From NCBI RefSeq assembly GCF_000003195.3, contig NC_012871.2, positions 11,271,997 to 11,335,996 on the forward strand: DNA of 64,000 nt, in the 5' to 3' direction. The notes beneath the pieces were generated by a model. The model did no database searches, was not told the DNA's origin, and saw only the letters and a program-made list of their open reading frames with translations. This DNA is from Sorghum bicolor. Its lineage: Eukaryota > Streptophyta > Magnoliopsida > Poales > Poaceae. Position numbers and translations under genes: made by a program. Numbering within the stretch: the stretch's first letter is position 1; every line of letters begins with the position of its first letter. Below are positions 20,821 through 30,953 of this stretch, in pieces.

Positions 20821-23800
20821 GGGATCCAGATCCAACCGATCTTATCAATGCAGAAACCAACAGGATTCCCTTTAGAGCTGAAAACTTTGCTTTAGATCTA
20901 TGGAAAGACACTTTTCGCTCTTGGCCCAGCCCTACTGTAGGGTGGAAAGACTGGTTCTTGAGGGTCAGCAACTCTTATGAAGTTCAATGGGGTGAGAGGA
21001 AATTAGCTCAATGCATTAGGCTGTCCATTGCCGATATGCACAGGAACGAGTCATTGCTGATAGCGGCATCTTACTTTTGGTCAGACACCCTCAACGCTTT
21101 TGTTTTTGGCCACGGCCCTGCTTCTCCTACCCTTGCCGATGTAGCCATGCTTACTGGGTTAGATATATCTTCTGCCGATAGCACCCATTTTTTTGATACC
21201 GCCCCCAGTGCCAAAGTGGAGACTCGCGCTATCGGCGGTTGGTCAGGGTACATCCAGAAGTACCGCGGGAGAGGACCTGTCACTATAAAGGAGCAAACCA
21301 CCTTTCTGAACATGTGGCTAGACAAGTTTGTATTCTGTGGTCGATCGGCAGGACCGACTTCTGTCTATCTATCGGCAGCAGAAAGACTGGCTAGTGGCGG
21401 CCAATTTCCTCTCGGCCGTTATTTGCTCGGCGCTGTTTATCACCTTCTTCATCAGGTAGTCCAGAAACTCCTGCTTGGCCAACCTATCGGCAACTTGGGA
21501 GGTCCTTGGTGGTTTATTAATATGTGGCTCAATCTGCACCTGCACAAGCGCCTTGATCTCAACTTGTTCTCACAGCACTTCCCAAGAGATATAGCCGAGA
21601 ATCATGTGCTGGGTGAAGAGGAATCGGCAACACGTGCCCCCCTGAACTTTGGCGAAGCTGTTATAGTCTTACCCGGTTCAGGGAACACTCCGGATCAGAT
21701 CGGCCGATTCTTCGAGACGCTGTATGAAGGTCTGGCCAGAGATGAACGACCATGGCTGGCTTATGACGACCCAGACAGCATGCTCCCTCTGACCTTCAAT
21801 CCATTTGATGAAGCTATTGACAGGGACAATGAGGTGATGATGGCAATCGTGACCCCCAGAGCCATACCAGTGAATTTCTTCGGCAGCACGAAAACCTCTC
21901 CCCAAACCTATGAATTTTATAATCCATCGGCATTAGCTCGCCAGCTAGCTTTCGGCCAATTGCCGATTGCACTTCCTTATGCCGATGTAATAAAGCCCAG
22001 AGAGCCCATCGCCAACCTCCTCGAGTGGACTCGAGTAGCCCAACTACCACCAAATGCCGATACGGATGTAGACCTGTCAGAATGGGTTCCAGCCGCCTTT
22101 ATCACTCAGGCATACAAGCTATGGTGGGCAGAATGGAAAGAGAATCTGTTCTGCAGATCAGCCCTCTCATACCGCGGCATGATCGACCCCGAATATGAAG
22201 TCCCTGATGACACTGTAAGTATTTTAAACCGATGTCTCATTTTCCAATATCACTCCCATCGGTAACTTACCCCTGTATTCCTTTTGCAGATTGACAACAC
22301 CCCCCCATCAGTTAGTAGGAGTGGCAAGCCGATCGACTTATTCCCATCGGGCCCGATCTCCTCAATCGGCCATAATGCCCCCACTCTGGCTTCCATCGTG
22401 CACAGGGGTGCGCGCCTCAAGAAAGTTACCACCAGGAAAACTCAGACATCACCACCGGTAACTGCTTCCACTCTGGCACAAGCTTTCAAGGCAATCTGTT
22501 AAAACCCTTTTTTCATTTACGCTGACTTATCTTTGTATCGGCTATCTGTACTTATAAACTCCTTTTTGTTGTTGCAGCAAACTGGTGCATCGGCAAAAGT
22601 CAAACGCCAAGGCGCCGATGCCCCCCAGTCTAGCCAGCCAAAGAGGAAGGGCATCCACGGTGCTAAGGCTGGAACAAAGCGCCAGAAAGTGGCAACTCCT
22701 CCTCCTCCTCCGGTGTTTCCAATCCCTGTGGAATCTTCCCCTTCTCCTCCAGACGTCCAGGCACAGCAAGTACTATCTCCACAACCAACACAGGAAGCAC
22801 CACAGATGGAAGAACCCCAACAGGAAGAACCTCAAACGGCAGTTATATCAGCTGATGTAGGTGAACAAACAGCTGGCCCGGCAGGTACAGTTACATCATC
22901 GGTGGTTTCCTCGATTCAGGCAACTGTTGTTTCTCCTCCGGGTAACATATCTCAACAATACTCCTACCTATAAACTTATTCTCATTTATTCTTATAATCT
23001 TTCCTGTCTTCTTTCAGGCGATATCGCTCTATCGGCAACATTTGCCGATCAACCTGCAGCTCCATCGGCCTCTCCGAGTCAAAGGCAAGAAATCGCCTTG
23101 AAGCAAGTAAGTCATCCACTTTTCCATCAGCATCGTCTGCCGAAGTTTTGACCATAAAATTGACCTACTTCATTTTTATTTTCAGGAACAAGATTCTCCC
23201 AACAGCTTGTTCTCCTTCGCTATTGATATCTTCGAAGAAGAAGGCGAGGAAGCAAGCTCCTCTCGGGCAGTTGGAATTGTATCGGCAGAAGCCAGAGCTA
23301 AGCTGGAGGAGCTATCGGCCATACTTCATCAAGACACAACTCAACTGGTCAACGATTCCGACCCAGCCAAAGCCCTGTTCAAGACCCTTAGAGGCCAAAT
23401 TCCTGCCGATGCTGAAGAAACACTCTTCCATGCTGCACATCTAGAAAGCCGCCAGCTTCAGTACCAGAGAGCTACTCGACGCCTTGCCGATAGAGCTGCT
23501 CAAATCCAGCTTTCTGAGGAGATGATGAAAGAAAAACTCTTAGCCGATGAGAAACATAAGAACATCGGCACCTTAAAGTCCTCAGGTGATGCACTGAAGC
23601 AGAAAGTGTCTGATCTATCGGCAAAAAGAGAAGCTCTACTGGCTGAACTCAAGCAGGTAGAAGACGCTCTGTCCCAAGCTCAGCAAGAAGAGAGTCAGCT
23701 GCCGGAGACCATCAAGCATCTTGAACAAGAACGAAACGTCCATGGTCGCAAAGCGCTGCAACTGAAGAGGAAACTGAAGCCGATCGAAGGTTCTGCCGAT

Positions 23801-23881
23801 GATGATATCAAAGAGATAGAGACAGCCAACCAAATTCGGCTGCGCGCCATATCAGCAATCCAAGCGCTGCTGAGCATCTGA
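20821..23881 (+). CDS. Antisense spliced gene: plant mobile domain protein with coiled-coil tail
   Basis: Exons with matching phases: 20821-22214, 22290-22457 (or a GC donor after 22490), 22578-22941, 23018-23106 and 23186-23881. Introns start GT and end AG. The long exon has the plant mobile domain (PMD) signature: F-W near a F-V-F-G-H-G motif, P-T-L-A-D-V-A-M-L-T-G-L, and a W-W-F-I-N-M-W-L segment. The middle exons are Pro/Gln/Lys-rich. The last exon is an E/K/Q-rich coiled coil of ~150 residues. A first exon at 20611 (M-A-V-G-F-V-V-P-E, donor after 20637) is likely by position, but its phase does not join 20821 cleanly, so the start is unsettled. PMD occurs in host MAIN-like proteins and in transposons; its role here is unknown. 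Confidence 0.82.
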
Positions 23882-24026
23882 AGCTTTCATCGGCGACACA
23901 CCTTTGTTTTTCCGCCTTCAGCTTTTAGTCTAGCCGATAAGACTGTTACCGGCATCTTTTGAAACATTAAGTCTGCCCTCGAACATTTAAATCCAGCCGA
24001 TAGGAGTGTTATCGGCACTTAAACTT
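23882..24026. other. Convergent spacer between PMD gene and pol
   Basis: Only 145 bp separate the PMD stop (plus strand) from the pol stop (minus strand). The spacer has repeated GCCGAT/ATCGGC motifs and no visible coding sequence. It is the tail-to-tail point of two opposed genes. Confidence 0.7.
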
Positions 24027-27000
24027 TTATGCGTCGATCCATATGCTGGGGTAGTACTTCTTCAAATATTTGCCATTTAATGCTCTGGGAAATTCAACTC
24101 CTTCGAGAGTTTCTAGAATATAGGCATTACCAGGAGCTGAGTGTCTTATCCGATAAGGACCTTCCCAATTAGGAGACCACTTCCCAAACTTCGAACTTTT
24201 AGTCCCGACTGGCAAAATCAACTTCCATACCAAATCCCCATCGGCAAACTCCTTAGCCTTTACTTTTTTATCATACCATCTAGCAACTCTCTTCTTATTT
24301 TCTTCTATACTCATTAAGGCCTTTAACCGATGTCCTGCTAAATCATCTAACTCATCGGTCATCAAAGTGGCATAATCATCGGCAACCAATTGATCTTGAA
24401 AAGATAATCGCCTAGATCCAGCCTTAATCTCCCAAGGCAATACTGCATCATGTCCATATACTAATTGATAGGGTGACACCTTGGTTGATCCATGGCAAGC
24501 CATTCGATAAGACCACAGTGCTTCATTTAACACTGTATGCCACCGCCTAGGATTTTCTTCAATCTTTCGTTTAATAAGCTTGATAATTCCTTTGTTAGAC
24601 GCTTCGGCCTGCCCGTTGGCTTGAGCATAGTAAGGAGAGGAATTCAATATTTTAATTCCCATACCGATTGCGAATTCATCGAACTCCCCTGACGTGAACA
24701 TGGTGCCCTGATCGGTAGTAATCGTTTGGGGAATCCCAAATCGGTAAATAATATGCTCCTTCACAAAATCAATCATATTGGCCGATGTGACTTTCTTCAA
24801 GGGAATAGCTTCGACCCACTTAGTGAAATAGTAAGTGGCAACTAGAATGAACTTATGCCCTTTGCTAGATGGTGGATAAATCTGGCCGATCAGATCGATG
24901 GCCCACCCCCGGAACGGCCAAGGTTTTATTATAGGATTCATAGCCAATGCGGGTGCTCTCTGGACATTACCGAACTTTTGACAACCTTGACAACCCTTGA
25001 AATATTTAAAACAATCTTCAAGTATGGTTGGCCAAAAATATCCATTCCTTCGAATCATCCACTTCATCTTGAAAGCTGACTGATGCGCTCCACATACTCC
25101 TTCATGGATTTCCCCCATTAAACTTCTGGCTTCATCATCACCCAAGCATCGGAGAAGAATTCCGTCGATAGTTCGATAATACAATTCATTTTCAAGGAGC
25201 ACATACTTGGTCGCTTGAAATCGAACCCGTCTTCCAACTTTCTTAGATGGATCTTCTAGATAGTCGACAATCTCTTTCCTCCAGTCACCGGCACTGACTG
25301 CCGATGTTGCATTAATCATTGGCTGATATCCCGAGGCATGCTGGGCTAACCGATTAGCGTCCTCATTATGCAATCGGGGAACATGCTCCAATCGGAAGTT
25401 TTTGAATTCCTTTAACAGTTGCATACTTTTCTCGAAATAGGTTATGAGAACTTCACTTCGGCATTCATAGCTTCCGGCTAATTGATTTATAACCAACATG
25501 GAATCCCCGAATACTTCAACAGCATCGGCACGAACTTCTCTTAACAACTCCAATCCCTTGATCAGAGCTTGATACTCAGCCTGATTATTTGTTGATGTAG
25601 CAACAATCGGTAAGGAAAATTCATACTTCCTCCCCTTAGGAGAAATTATCACAATGCCGATTCCTGCTCCCCGATCACAGGTAGATCCATCAAAGAAGAG
25701 CGTCCAGGGTGCAATTTCCAAGGTTTCCACTAGGCCGCAATGTTGAGTCACTAAATCGGCCATAACCTGCCCTTTGACCGCCTTAGCCGATTCGTAACGC
25801 AAATCGAATTCCGACAGCGCTAAAATCCATTTACCGATCCTTCCACTCATAATTGGCATAGATAGCATGTATCGGACTACGTCATCTTTGCAAATAACAG
25901 CACATTCGGCCGACAATAGGTAATGTCTTAGCTTGATACATGAAAAATATAAGCATAAGCACAGCTTCTCGATGGCCGAATACCTGGTTTCAGCATCAAT
26001 CAACCTCCTACTCAAATAATAAATTACTCTCTCTTTCCCTTCAAACTCCTGAACCAAAGCTGAGCCGATAACCGATCCATCGGTAGATAAGTATAATTTG
26101 AAGGGTTTCCCTATTTGAGGTGGAACTAAAACTGGAGGATTTACTAGATACTTTTTGATTTCATCTAGAGCCAACTGCTGTTCTTCTCCCCAAACAAACT
26201 CCTGATCGGCTCTCAATTTTAGAAGAGGACTGAAAGCACGAATTCTCCCAGATAAATTCGATATAAATCTTCTGATAAAATTCACTTTGCCGATCAAAGA
26301 TTGGAGCTCGGTTTTATTGGTAGGGGCCACTATTTTATTGATGGCATCAATAGATCTTCGACTAATTTCAATACCCCTCTGATGTACCATGAAACCAAGA
26401 AATTGCCCTGCCGATACACCAAATGCACACTTGTTGGGATTCATCTTCAATCCATGCTTCCTTGTGCACTCCAACACTCTTCGTAAATCGGCAAGATGCT
26501 TTGAGAAATCTCCAGACTTGACCACCACATCATCAATATAAATTTCTACGATCTTGCCGATGAATTCATGAAATATAAAATTCATAGCCCTTTGATAAGT
26601 AGCACCGGCATTCCTTAACCCAAAAGTCATGACTATCCATTCAAATAGTCCAACATGACCAGGACACCTGAATGCGGTTTTTGGAATATCCTCTTCTGCC
26701 ATGAATATTTGATTGTAACCCGCATTACCATCCATGAAGCTGATGACCCGATGGCCAGCCGCAGCATCAACCAGTAGATCGGCGACAGGCATTGGGTATC
26801 CATCCATCGGCGTAGCTTTATTGAGATTCCTGAAATCAATGCACACCCGAAGCTTCCCGTTCTTCTTGTAAACCGGGACGACATTGGAAATCCATTCGGC
26901 ATACCGACACTGCCGAATAAACTTAGCTTCAATAAGTTTAGTGATTTCGGCCTTAATATCAGGTAGAATGTTAGGATTACATCGGCGGGCTGGTTGCTGA

Positions 27001-27260
27001 TGTGGCCGAAATCCAGACTTAATGGGTAACCGATGTTCAACAATTGATCGGTCTAAACCAGGCATCTCTGTATAATCCCAAGCAAAGCAATCTTTATATT
27101 CCTTTAACAAACTAGTTAATTGCCGTTTACACTCAGGATCTAGTTTAGCACTAATAAAAGTAGGCCTAGGCTTATCACCACTACCTATATCTACTTCTAC
27201 CAAATCATCGGCCGATGTGAATCCCTGGCCTAATTTTCCATCATCGGCGAATCTATCCAT
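24027..27260 (-). CDS. pol: Pol polyprotein: reverse transcriptase, RNase H, integrase (gypsy)
   Basis: 1077 residues, no internal stop. RT occupies ~60-290 with K-K-N-G-K-L-R-V-C-I-D-F-R and the catalytic Y-I-D-D-V-V near 241. An RT-linked RNase H follows (L-S-T-D-G-S near 393). A second RNase H-like domain starts near 523 (L-F-F-D-G-S-T, N-N-Q-A-E-Y), the dual arrangement of the Tat clade. Integrase has an HHCC finger near 710-745 (C-Q-G-C) and catalytic Asp, Asp and Glu in A-I-D-L-I-G (~789), T-T-D-Q-G-T (~848) and G-Q-A-E-A (~885). The end is K-Y-L-K-K-Y-Y-P-S. Translation probably follows re-initiation or coupling at the TAATG overlap. All key residues seen are present, so the copy could be competent. 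Confidence 0.95.
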   Translation of the reverse strand: MDRFADDGKLGQGFTSADDLVEVDIGSGDKPRPTFISAKLDPECKRQLTSLLKEYKDCFAWDYTEMPGLDRSIVEHRLPIKSGFRPHQQPARRCNPNILPDIKAEITKLIEAKFIRQCRYAEWISNVVPVYKKNGKLRVCIDFRNLNKATPMDGYPMPVADLLVDAAAGHRVISFMDGNAGYNQIFMAEEDIPKTAFRCPGHVGLFEWIVMTFGLRNAGATYQRAMNFIFHEFIGKIVEIYIDDVVVKSGDFSKHLADLRRVLECTRKHGLKMNPNKCAFGVSAGQFLGFMVHQRGIEISRRSIDAINKIVAPTNKTELQSLIGKVNFIRRFISNLSGRIRAFSPLLKLRADQEFVWGEEQQLALDEIKKYLVNPPVLVPPQIGKPFKLYLSTDGSVIGSALVQEFEGKERVIYYLSRRLIDAETRYSAIEKLCLCLYFSCIKLRHYLLSAECAVICKDDVVRYMLSMPIMSGRIGKWILALSEFDLRYESAKAVKGQVMADLVTQHCGLVETLEIAPWTLFFDGSTCDRGAGIGIVIISPKGRKYEFSLPIVATSTNNQAEYQALIKGLELLREVRADAVEVFGDSMLVINQLAGSYECRSEVLITYFEKSMQLLKEFKNFRLEHVPRLHNEDANRLAQHASGYQPMINATSAVSAGDWRKEIVDYLEDPSKKVGRRVRFQATKYVLLENELYYRTIDGILLRCLGDDEARSLMGEIHEGVCGAHQSAFKMKWMIRRNGYFWPTILEDCFKYFKGCQGCQKFGNVQRAPALAMNPIIKPWPFRGWAIDLIGQIYPPSSKGHKFILVATYYFTKWVEAIPLKKVTSANMIDFVKEHIIYRFGIPQTITTDQGTMFTSGEFDEFAIGMGIKILNSSPYYAQANGQAEASNKGIIKLIKRKIEENPRRWHTVLNEALWSYRMACHGSTKVSPYQLVYGHDAVLPWEIKAGSRRLSFQDQLVADDYATLMTDELDDLAGHRLKALMSIEENKKRVARWYDKKVKAKEFADGDLVWKLILPVGTKSSKFGKWSPNWEGPYRIRHSAPGNAYILETLEGVEFPRALNGKYLKKYYPSIWIDA

Positions 27261-30200
27261 TAAAAACCGTCGTCAGAACCGACTGCTTGGATCGGTGGAA
27301 TCTCATAATCGGCAACTTTGAGAAAATCTTTCTCCCAAACTTCTCCTGAAATGCACCTAGTCTTTTCATAAGTATCCGCTTCTGCCGATGCGATAACATA
27401 AGAAGAATCCCCTGGGACGATCTCAATCTTGTCACCTACCCACTGAACCAAGCACTGATGCATTGTAGATGGGACACAACAATTGGCATGAATCCAATCT
27501 CTCCCCAATAATAAATTGTAGGCACCTTTTCCGCTGATCACGAAAAAGGTTGTCGGCAAGGTTTTGCTGCCGATGGTCAACTCCGCACATATCGCCCCCT
27601 TGACCGGAGACACGTTTCCCTCAAAGTCTTTGAGCATCATATCGGTCTTGGTCAAATCTTGATCCCCTTTCCCAAGCTTCCGATATACTGCATACGGCAT
27701 AATATTAATAGCAGCCCCACCATCAACTAGGATCTTAGTCATTGGCTGCCCATCAACCCTTCCTTTGAGGAACAAAGCTTTAAGATGCTGCCTCTCGTTA
27801 TCGGCAGGTTTCTCAAAGATAGCCGTCATTGGATCCAGAGCCAACTGAGCTATCTGATCAGAAAATCCCAACTCATCGTCACTGGTTGGTGCAAGAAACT
27901 CCATCGGCAACATGAATACCATGTTGACGCCTGCCGATGGACCTTCCTTCTTAGTGTCTGCCGGCTGCCGACTTTCAGAACTCTCTCCTTTATTTAACTC
28001 CTCTTGCCTTTCTCGTTGCAACCTCCTTTTCTGTGTCTTGGTTAATCCTTGAGGGCACCATGGAGGAAGTGGCCTTTGCCTTACTGCCGGGCGTCGGTTC
28101 TCCCTTGACTCCATACGATGTGTGTTAGCATCTCTGCAAAATATGAACTCATCGGGAACCCGCGCATTAGCCATTTCCTCAAGCTCTTCCTGGTTCCTGG
28201 GAAAATACTGGACACGGTCACCGAGCCGATCGCGAACACTAAGCCTGCCCCCCAGCCGATCATGAACTGACGCCCTTCCTCTGATTGGCCCATTAAATCG
28301 CCGTTCATCATCATGATAACGCCGATCGTTCCTATCGTACCGATCATAACCGTTGCATTCAGGGCAGTCTCTGACTGTAGGAAGCTTGATATTTTCCTCC
28401 CAACAATGGATGAAGAATGGGCAATTCCAATGATCCCTGTGCCGATTCCACTCCTGTCGGCGTCTTTCTTCTTCCCGTTGATAATCTTCCTGCTGGCGCC
28501 GATATCGATCTTCCCGTTGTTGCCACCTCTCTCGAGGCCTTCTATGAGTTATGACAATACCAGACCGAGGAAGTCTTCCTAAGCTAGCTCCTTCCTGGAC
28601 CAAGCCCTTACTTCTTGCATCGGCGGTAGTAACTTGATGCTGAGGATCTACCGATGCACTCTTCTCAGCTGTCTCCGACGTTAAGACCTTAGCCTTCCCC
28701 TTAGCGTCCAACATGTTTGTCGGGAAAGGATGTTGGTCTATCTTCATCGGCTTCTGGGCTTTAGAACTGTCAAACCTGATTCTCCCCGACTCTATAGCCG
28801 ATTGCAGCTGTTGTCTGAATACTTTGCACTCGTTGGTGTCATGTGAAGTTGCATTATGCCACTTGCAATATCTCATCCTCTTCAACTCTTCTGCCGACGG
28901 GATCACATGGTTAGGTGACAGTTTGATTTGACCTTCCTGAAGTAGAAAGTCAAATATCCTATCGGCCTTGGCGGTGTCAAAGGCAAACTTCTCTGGTTCT
29001 TTCTGCCCAAAAGGACAAGACATCGGCTTCTTGTTTTTTACCCACTCTGCCAAACCGATTACTGGTTCCTCGTCGGAATCTGAGCTTGTTGCTTCGTCAA
29101 CAAATGACACTTTCTTATTCCATGCCCTCTTAGGCTCGAAAGGCTTGATGTCTTGATCAGATATCCTCTGCACCAAATGACTTAAACTCTCGAACTCTTG
29201 AGATGCATACTTATCCCTGATATGTGGCAACAAACCCTGGAAAGCCAAATCGGCTAGCTGCCGATCATCCAGAACCAGGCTATAGCATTTATTCTTGACC
29301 TCTCGTATCCTCTGCACAAATCCCTCAACCGACTCATCATTACGTTGCCTCAACTTAACCAAGTCGGTAATTTTCTTCTCATGAACCCCCGAGAAGAAGT
29401 ATCTGTGGAATTGCTTCTCTAAATCGGCCCAAGTAATTACTGAGTTGGGAGGTAACGATATGAACCAAGTAAAGGCCGATCCAGACAGAGATGACGAAAA
29501 TAGACGAACCCTTAATTCGTCCCTGTTACCAGCCTCTCCACATTGAATAATGAACCTGTTGACATGCTCCATGGTTGACGTGTCGTCTTGTCCGGAAAAC
29601 TTTGTAAAATCTGGTACCTTGTACCGATGTGGAAGCGGGATCAAATCATACGCTGGAGGATACGGTGTCCGATAAGAATAAGTGTTGACTTTGGGTTTTA
29701 TCCCAAATTGTTCCCTCATTACTTCAGCAATCTTATCGGCCCAATAAGCATCGGCATCTTGCCGATGAGGCGGCTGCGGATCCGGAACTTGGTGGCGAAC
29801 CTCCACGTGTCTGTTTGGGACGTGACCTGTATCGAACATCGTATTGGTCACCTGTCCTCCAATCTGCGGACTACCAAACTGCTGTCCACCGATTGGCTGT
29901 CCTCCGAGTTGCTGTCCAAAATTTATTGGCTGGTTGGGAATTCCCTGACCTTGGAACCCGGGATAAACCTGCCCTTGCTGGAACCCCGTAGTCTGATAAC
30001 CCTGCTGGGGCGACTGTGGAAAGGCTTGCTGTCCAAGCCATCCATTATTAGCGTTCATCGGCATAGGTGCCGCCGATGATTGGTAATTGGGTATCGTCGT
30101 TGAATTGACATACCCTGACTGGGCCATAGGCCTCTGTTGCATCAGCATTGACTCTGCCGATGCGTTGGGCATCTGGAACATTGAATCTTGAGGATTTCCA

Positions 30201-30907
30201 GTGTGAGGCCTTGCAGTAGTGGTTGTGGTATACCGAGAACTCTGGTTCACCGGCACATTGGAAGGTGCCGATGTCATAGGAGTTTTGCCCCTCATGTCAG
30301 TTATCTGTGATGTTCCTGGCGTCAACTCTGGAGGCATACCATAACCCCACCAGTTGGGAGGAAGAGTTAACCCCGACATTGCCGATGCCAACATATCTGT
30401 TGTCAGTTTATGCTGCCCGACTGAAATTTGTGGGTTGGTTGCCATCGGCATAGATAGTGCACCAGTAGTCCCCAATGTACTTGGAGGGACGGCAGACTGT
30501 ACACTTGCACTCGTCAAGGCAGCCGATGGAGCCGTGACTTCTGGTGCCGTGGGCTGATGATGGGAAGGGCCCACATAATCCGGCGGGATTTGTCCTTCCT
30601 TGAAGGTTCTTGCCACGGCGTTGAAAACCGTATTAGACAGTACACCAGCTTGGTTGATCAGCGCTCGATTGATAGCATTGTCAACCATGTCTTGAAGCTT
30701 GCCAGGATTGGCGTCAAAAGTGACCTGCCGTGGTGCCGGCAGTGCATCTTTCTGGACCACTTCGCCGCTCCTGTTTATGCTGAAAGACTTCAGGCATTGC
30801 TGCTTGAACTCTTCCATGGCTTGGGCAATAGCTTGCTTCTGCTCATCCTTGAGGTTGGCTTCCGTCACGGGGATGACGTTGTCTTGATCGAGGTCAGAGA
30901 TCGACAT
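27260..30907 (-). CDS. gag: Gag polyprotein with aspartic protease (gypsy)
   Basis: One uninterrupted frame. It is open from 30964 inside the LTR, but M-S-I-S-D-L-D at 30907 is the likely start because it lies downstream of the primer-binding site. Counting from 30964, residues ~50-430 are Pro/Gln/Met-rich and low-complexity. Residues ~447-600 are the retrotransposon Gag capsid-like domain (Y-K-V-P-D-F-T-K-F-S-G, A-F-T-W-F). Near 700 is C-K-W-H-N...H-D-T-N-E-C, a short Cys/His motif. Residues ~850-930 are R/E/D-rich. Near 1080 the protease active site reads L-V-D-G-G-A-A-I-N-I-M, with Gly where most families have Ser or Thr, as is common in Tat elements. The stop overlaps the pol start as TAATG. 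Confidence 0.93.
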   Translation of the reverse strand: MSISDLDQDNVIPVTEANLKDEQKQAIAQAMEEFKQQCLKSFSINRSGEVVQKDALPAPRQVTFDANPGKLQDMVDNAINRALINQAGVLSNTVFNAVARTFKEGQIPPDYVGPSHHQPTAPEVTAPSAALTSASVQSAVPPSTLGTTGALSMPMATNPQISVGQHKLTTDMLASAMSGLTLPPNWWGYGMPPELTPGTSQITDMRGKTPMTSAPSNVPVNQSSRYTTTTTARPHTGNPQDSMFQMPNASAESMLMQQRPMAQSGYVNSTTIPNYQSSAAPMPMNANNGWLGQQAFPQSPQQGYQTTGFQQGQVYPGFQGQGIPNQPINFGQQLGGQPIGGQQFGSPQIGGQVTNTMFDTGHVPNRHVEVRHQVPDPQPPHRQDADAYWADKIAEVMREQFGIKPKVNTYSYRTPYPPAYDLIPLPHRYKVPDFTKFSGQDDTSTMEHVNRFIIQCGEAGNRDELRVRLFSSSLSGSAFTWFISLPPNSVITWADLEKQFHRYFFSGVHEKKITDLVKLRQRNDESVEGFVQRIREVKNKCYSLVLDDRQLADLAFQGLLPHIRDKYASQEFESLSHLVQRISDQDIKPFEPKRAWNKKVSFVDEATSSDSDEEPVIGLAEWVKNKKPMSCPFGQKEPEKFAFDTAKADRIFDFLLQEGQIKLSPNHVIPSAEELKRMRYCKWHNATSHDTNECKVFRQQLQSAIESGRIRFDSSKAQKPMKIDQHPFPTNMLDAKGKAKVLTSETAEKSASVDPQHQVTTADARSKGLVQEGASLGRLPRSGIVITHRRPRERWQQREDRYRRQQEDYQREEERRRQEWNRHRDHWNCPFFIHCWEENIKLPTVRDCPECNGYDRYDRNDRRYHDDERRFNGPIRGRASVHDRLGGRLSVRDRLGDRVQYFPRNQEELEEMANARVPDEFIFCRDANTHRMESRENRRPAVRQRPLPPWCPQGLTKTQKRRLQRERQEELNKGESSESRQPADTKKEGPSAGVNMVFMLPMEFLAPTSDDELGFSDQIAQLALDPMTAIFEKPADNERQHLKALFLKGRVDGQPMTKILVDGGAAINIMPYAVYRKLGKGDQDLTKTDMMLKDFEGNVSPVKGAICAELTIGSKTLPTTFFVISGKGAYNLLLGRDWIHANCCVPSTMHQCLVQWVGDKIEIVPGDSSYVIASAEADTYEKTRCISGEVWEKDFLKVADYEIPPIQAVGSDDGF

Positions 30908-30928
30908 GCTGATCTTGATCTTGAATCG

Positions 30929-30951
30929 GTCCCACTGGGCGTGCCAAAAGA
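30929..30951 (-). promoter_or_regulatory. Candidate primer-binding site
   Basis: Immediately inside the 5' LTR, minus-strand reading gives TTTTGGCACGCCCAGTGGG. Its position and TGGC(A/G)C start are typical of gypsy primer-binding sites. I cannot assign the tRNA without a tRNA 3'-end comparison. Confidence 0.6.
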
Positions 30952-30953
30952 TG

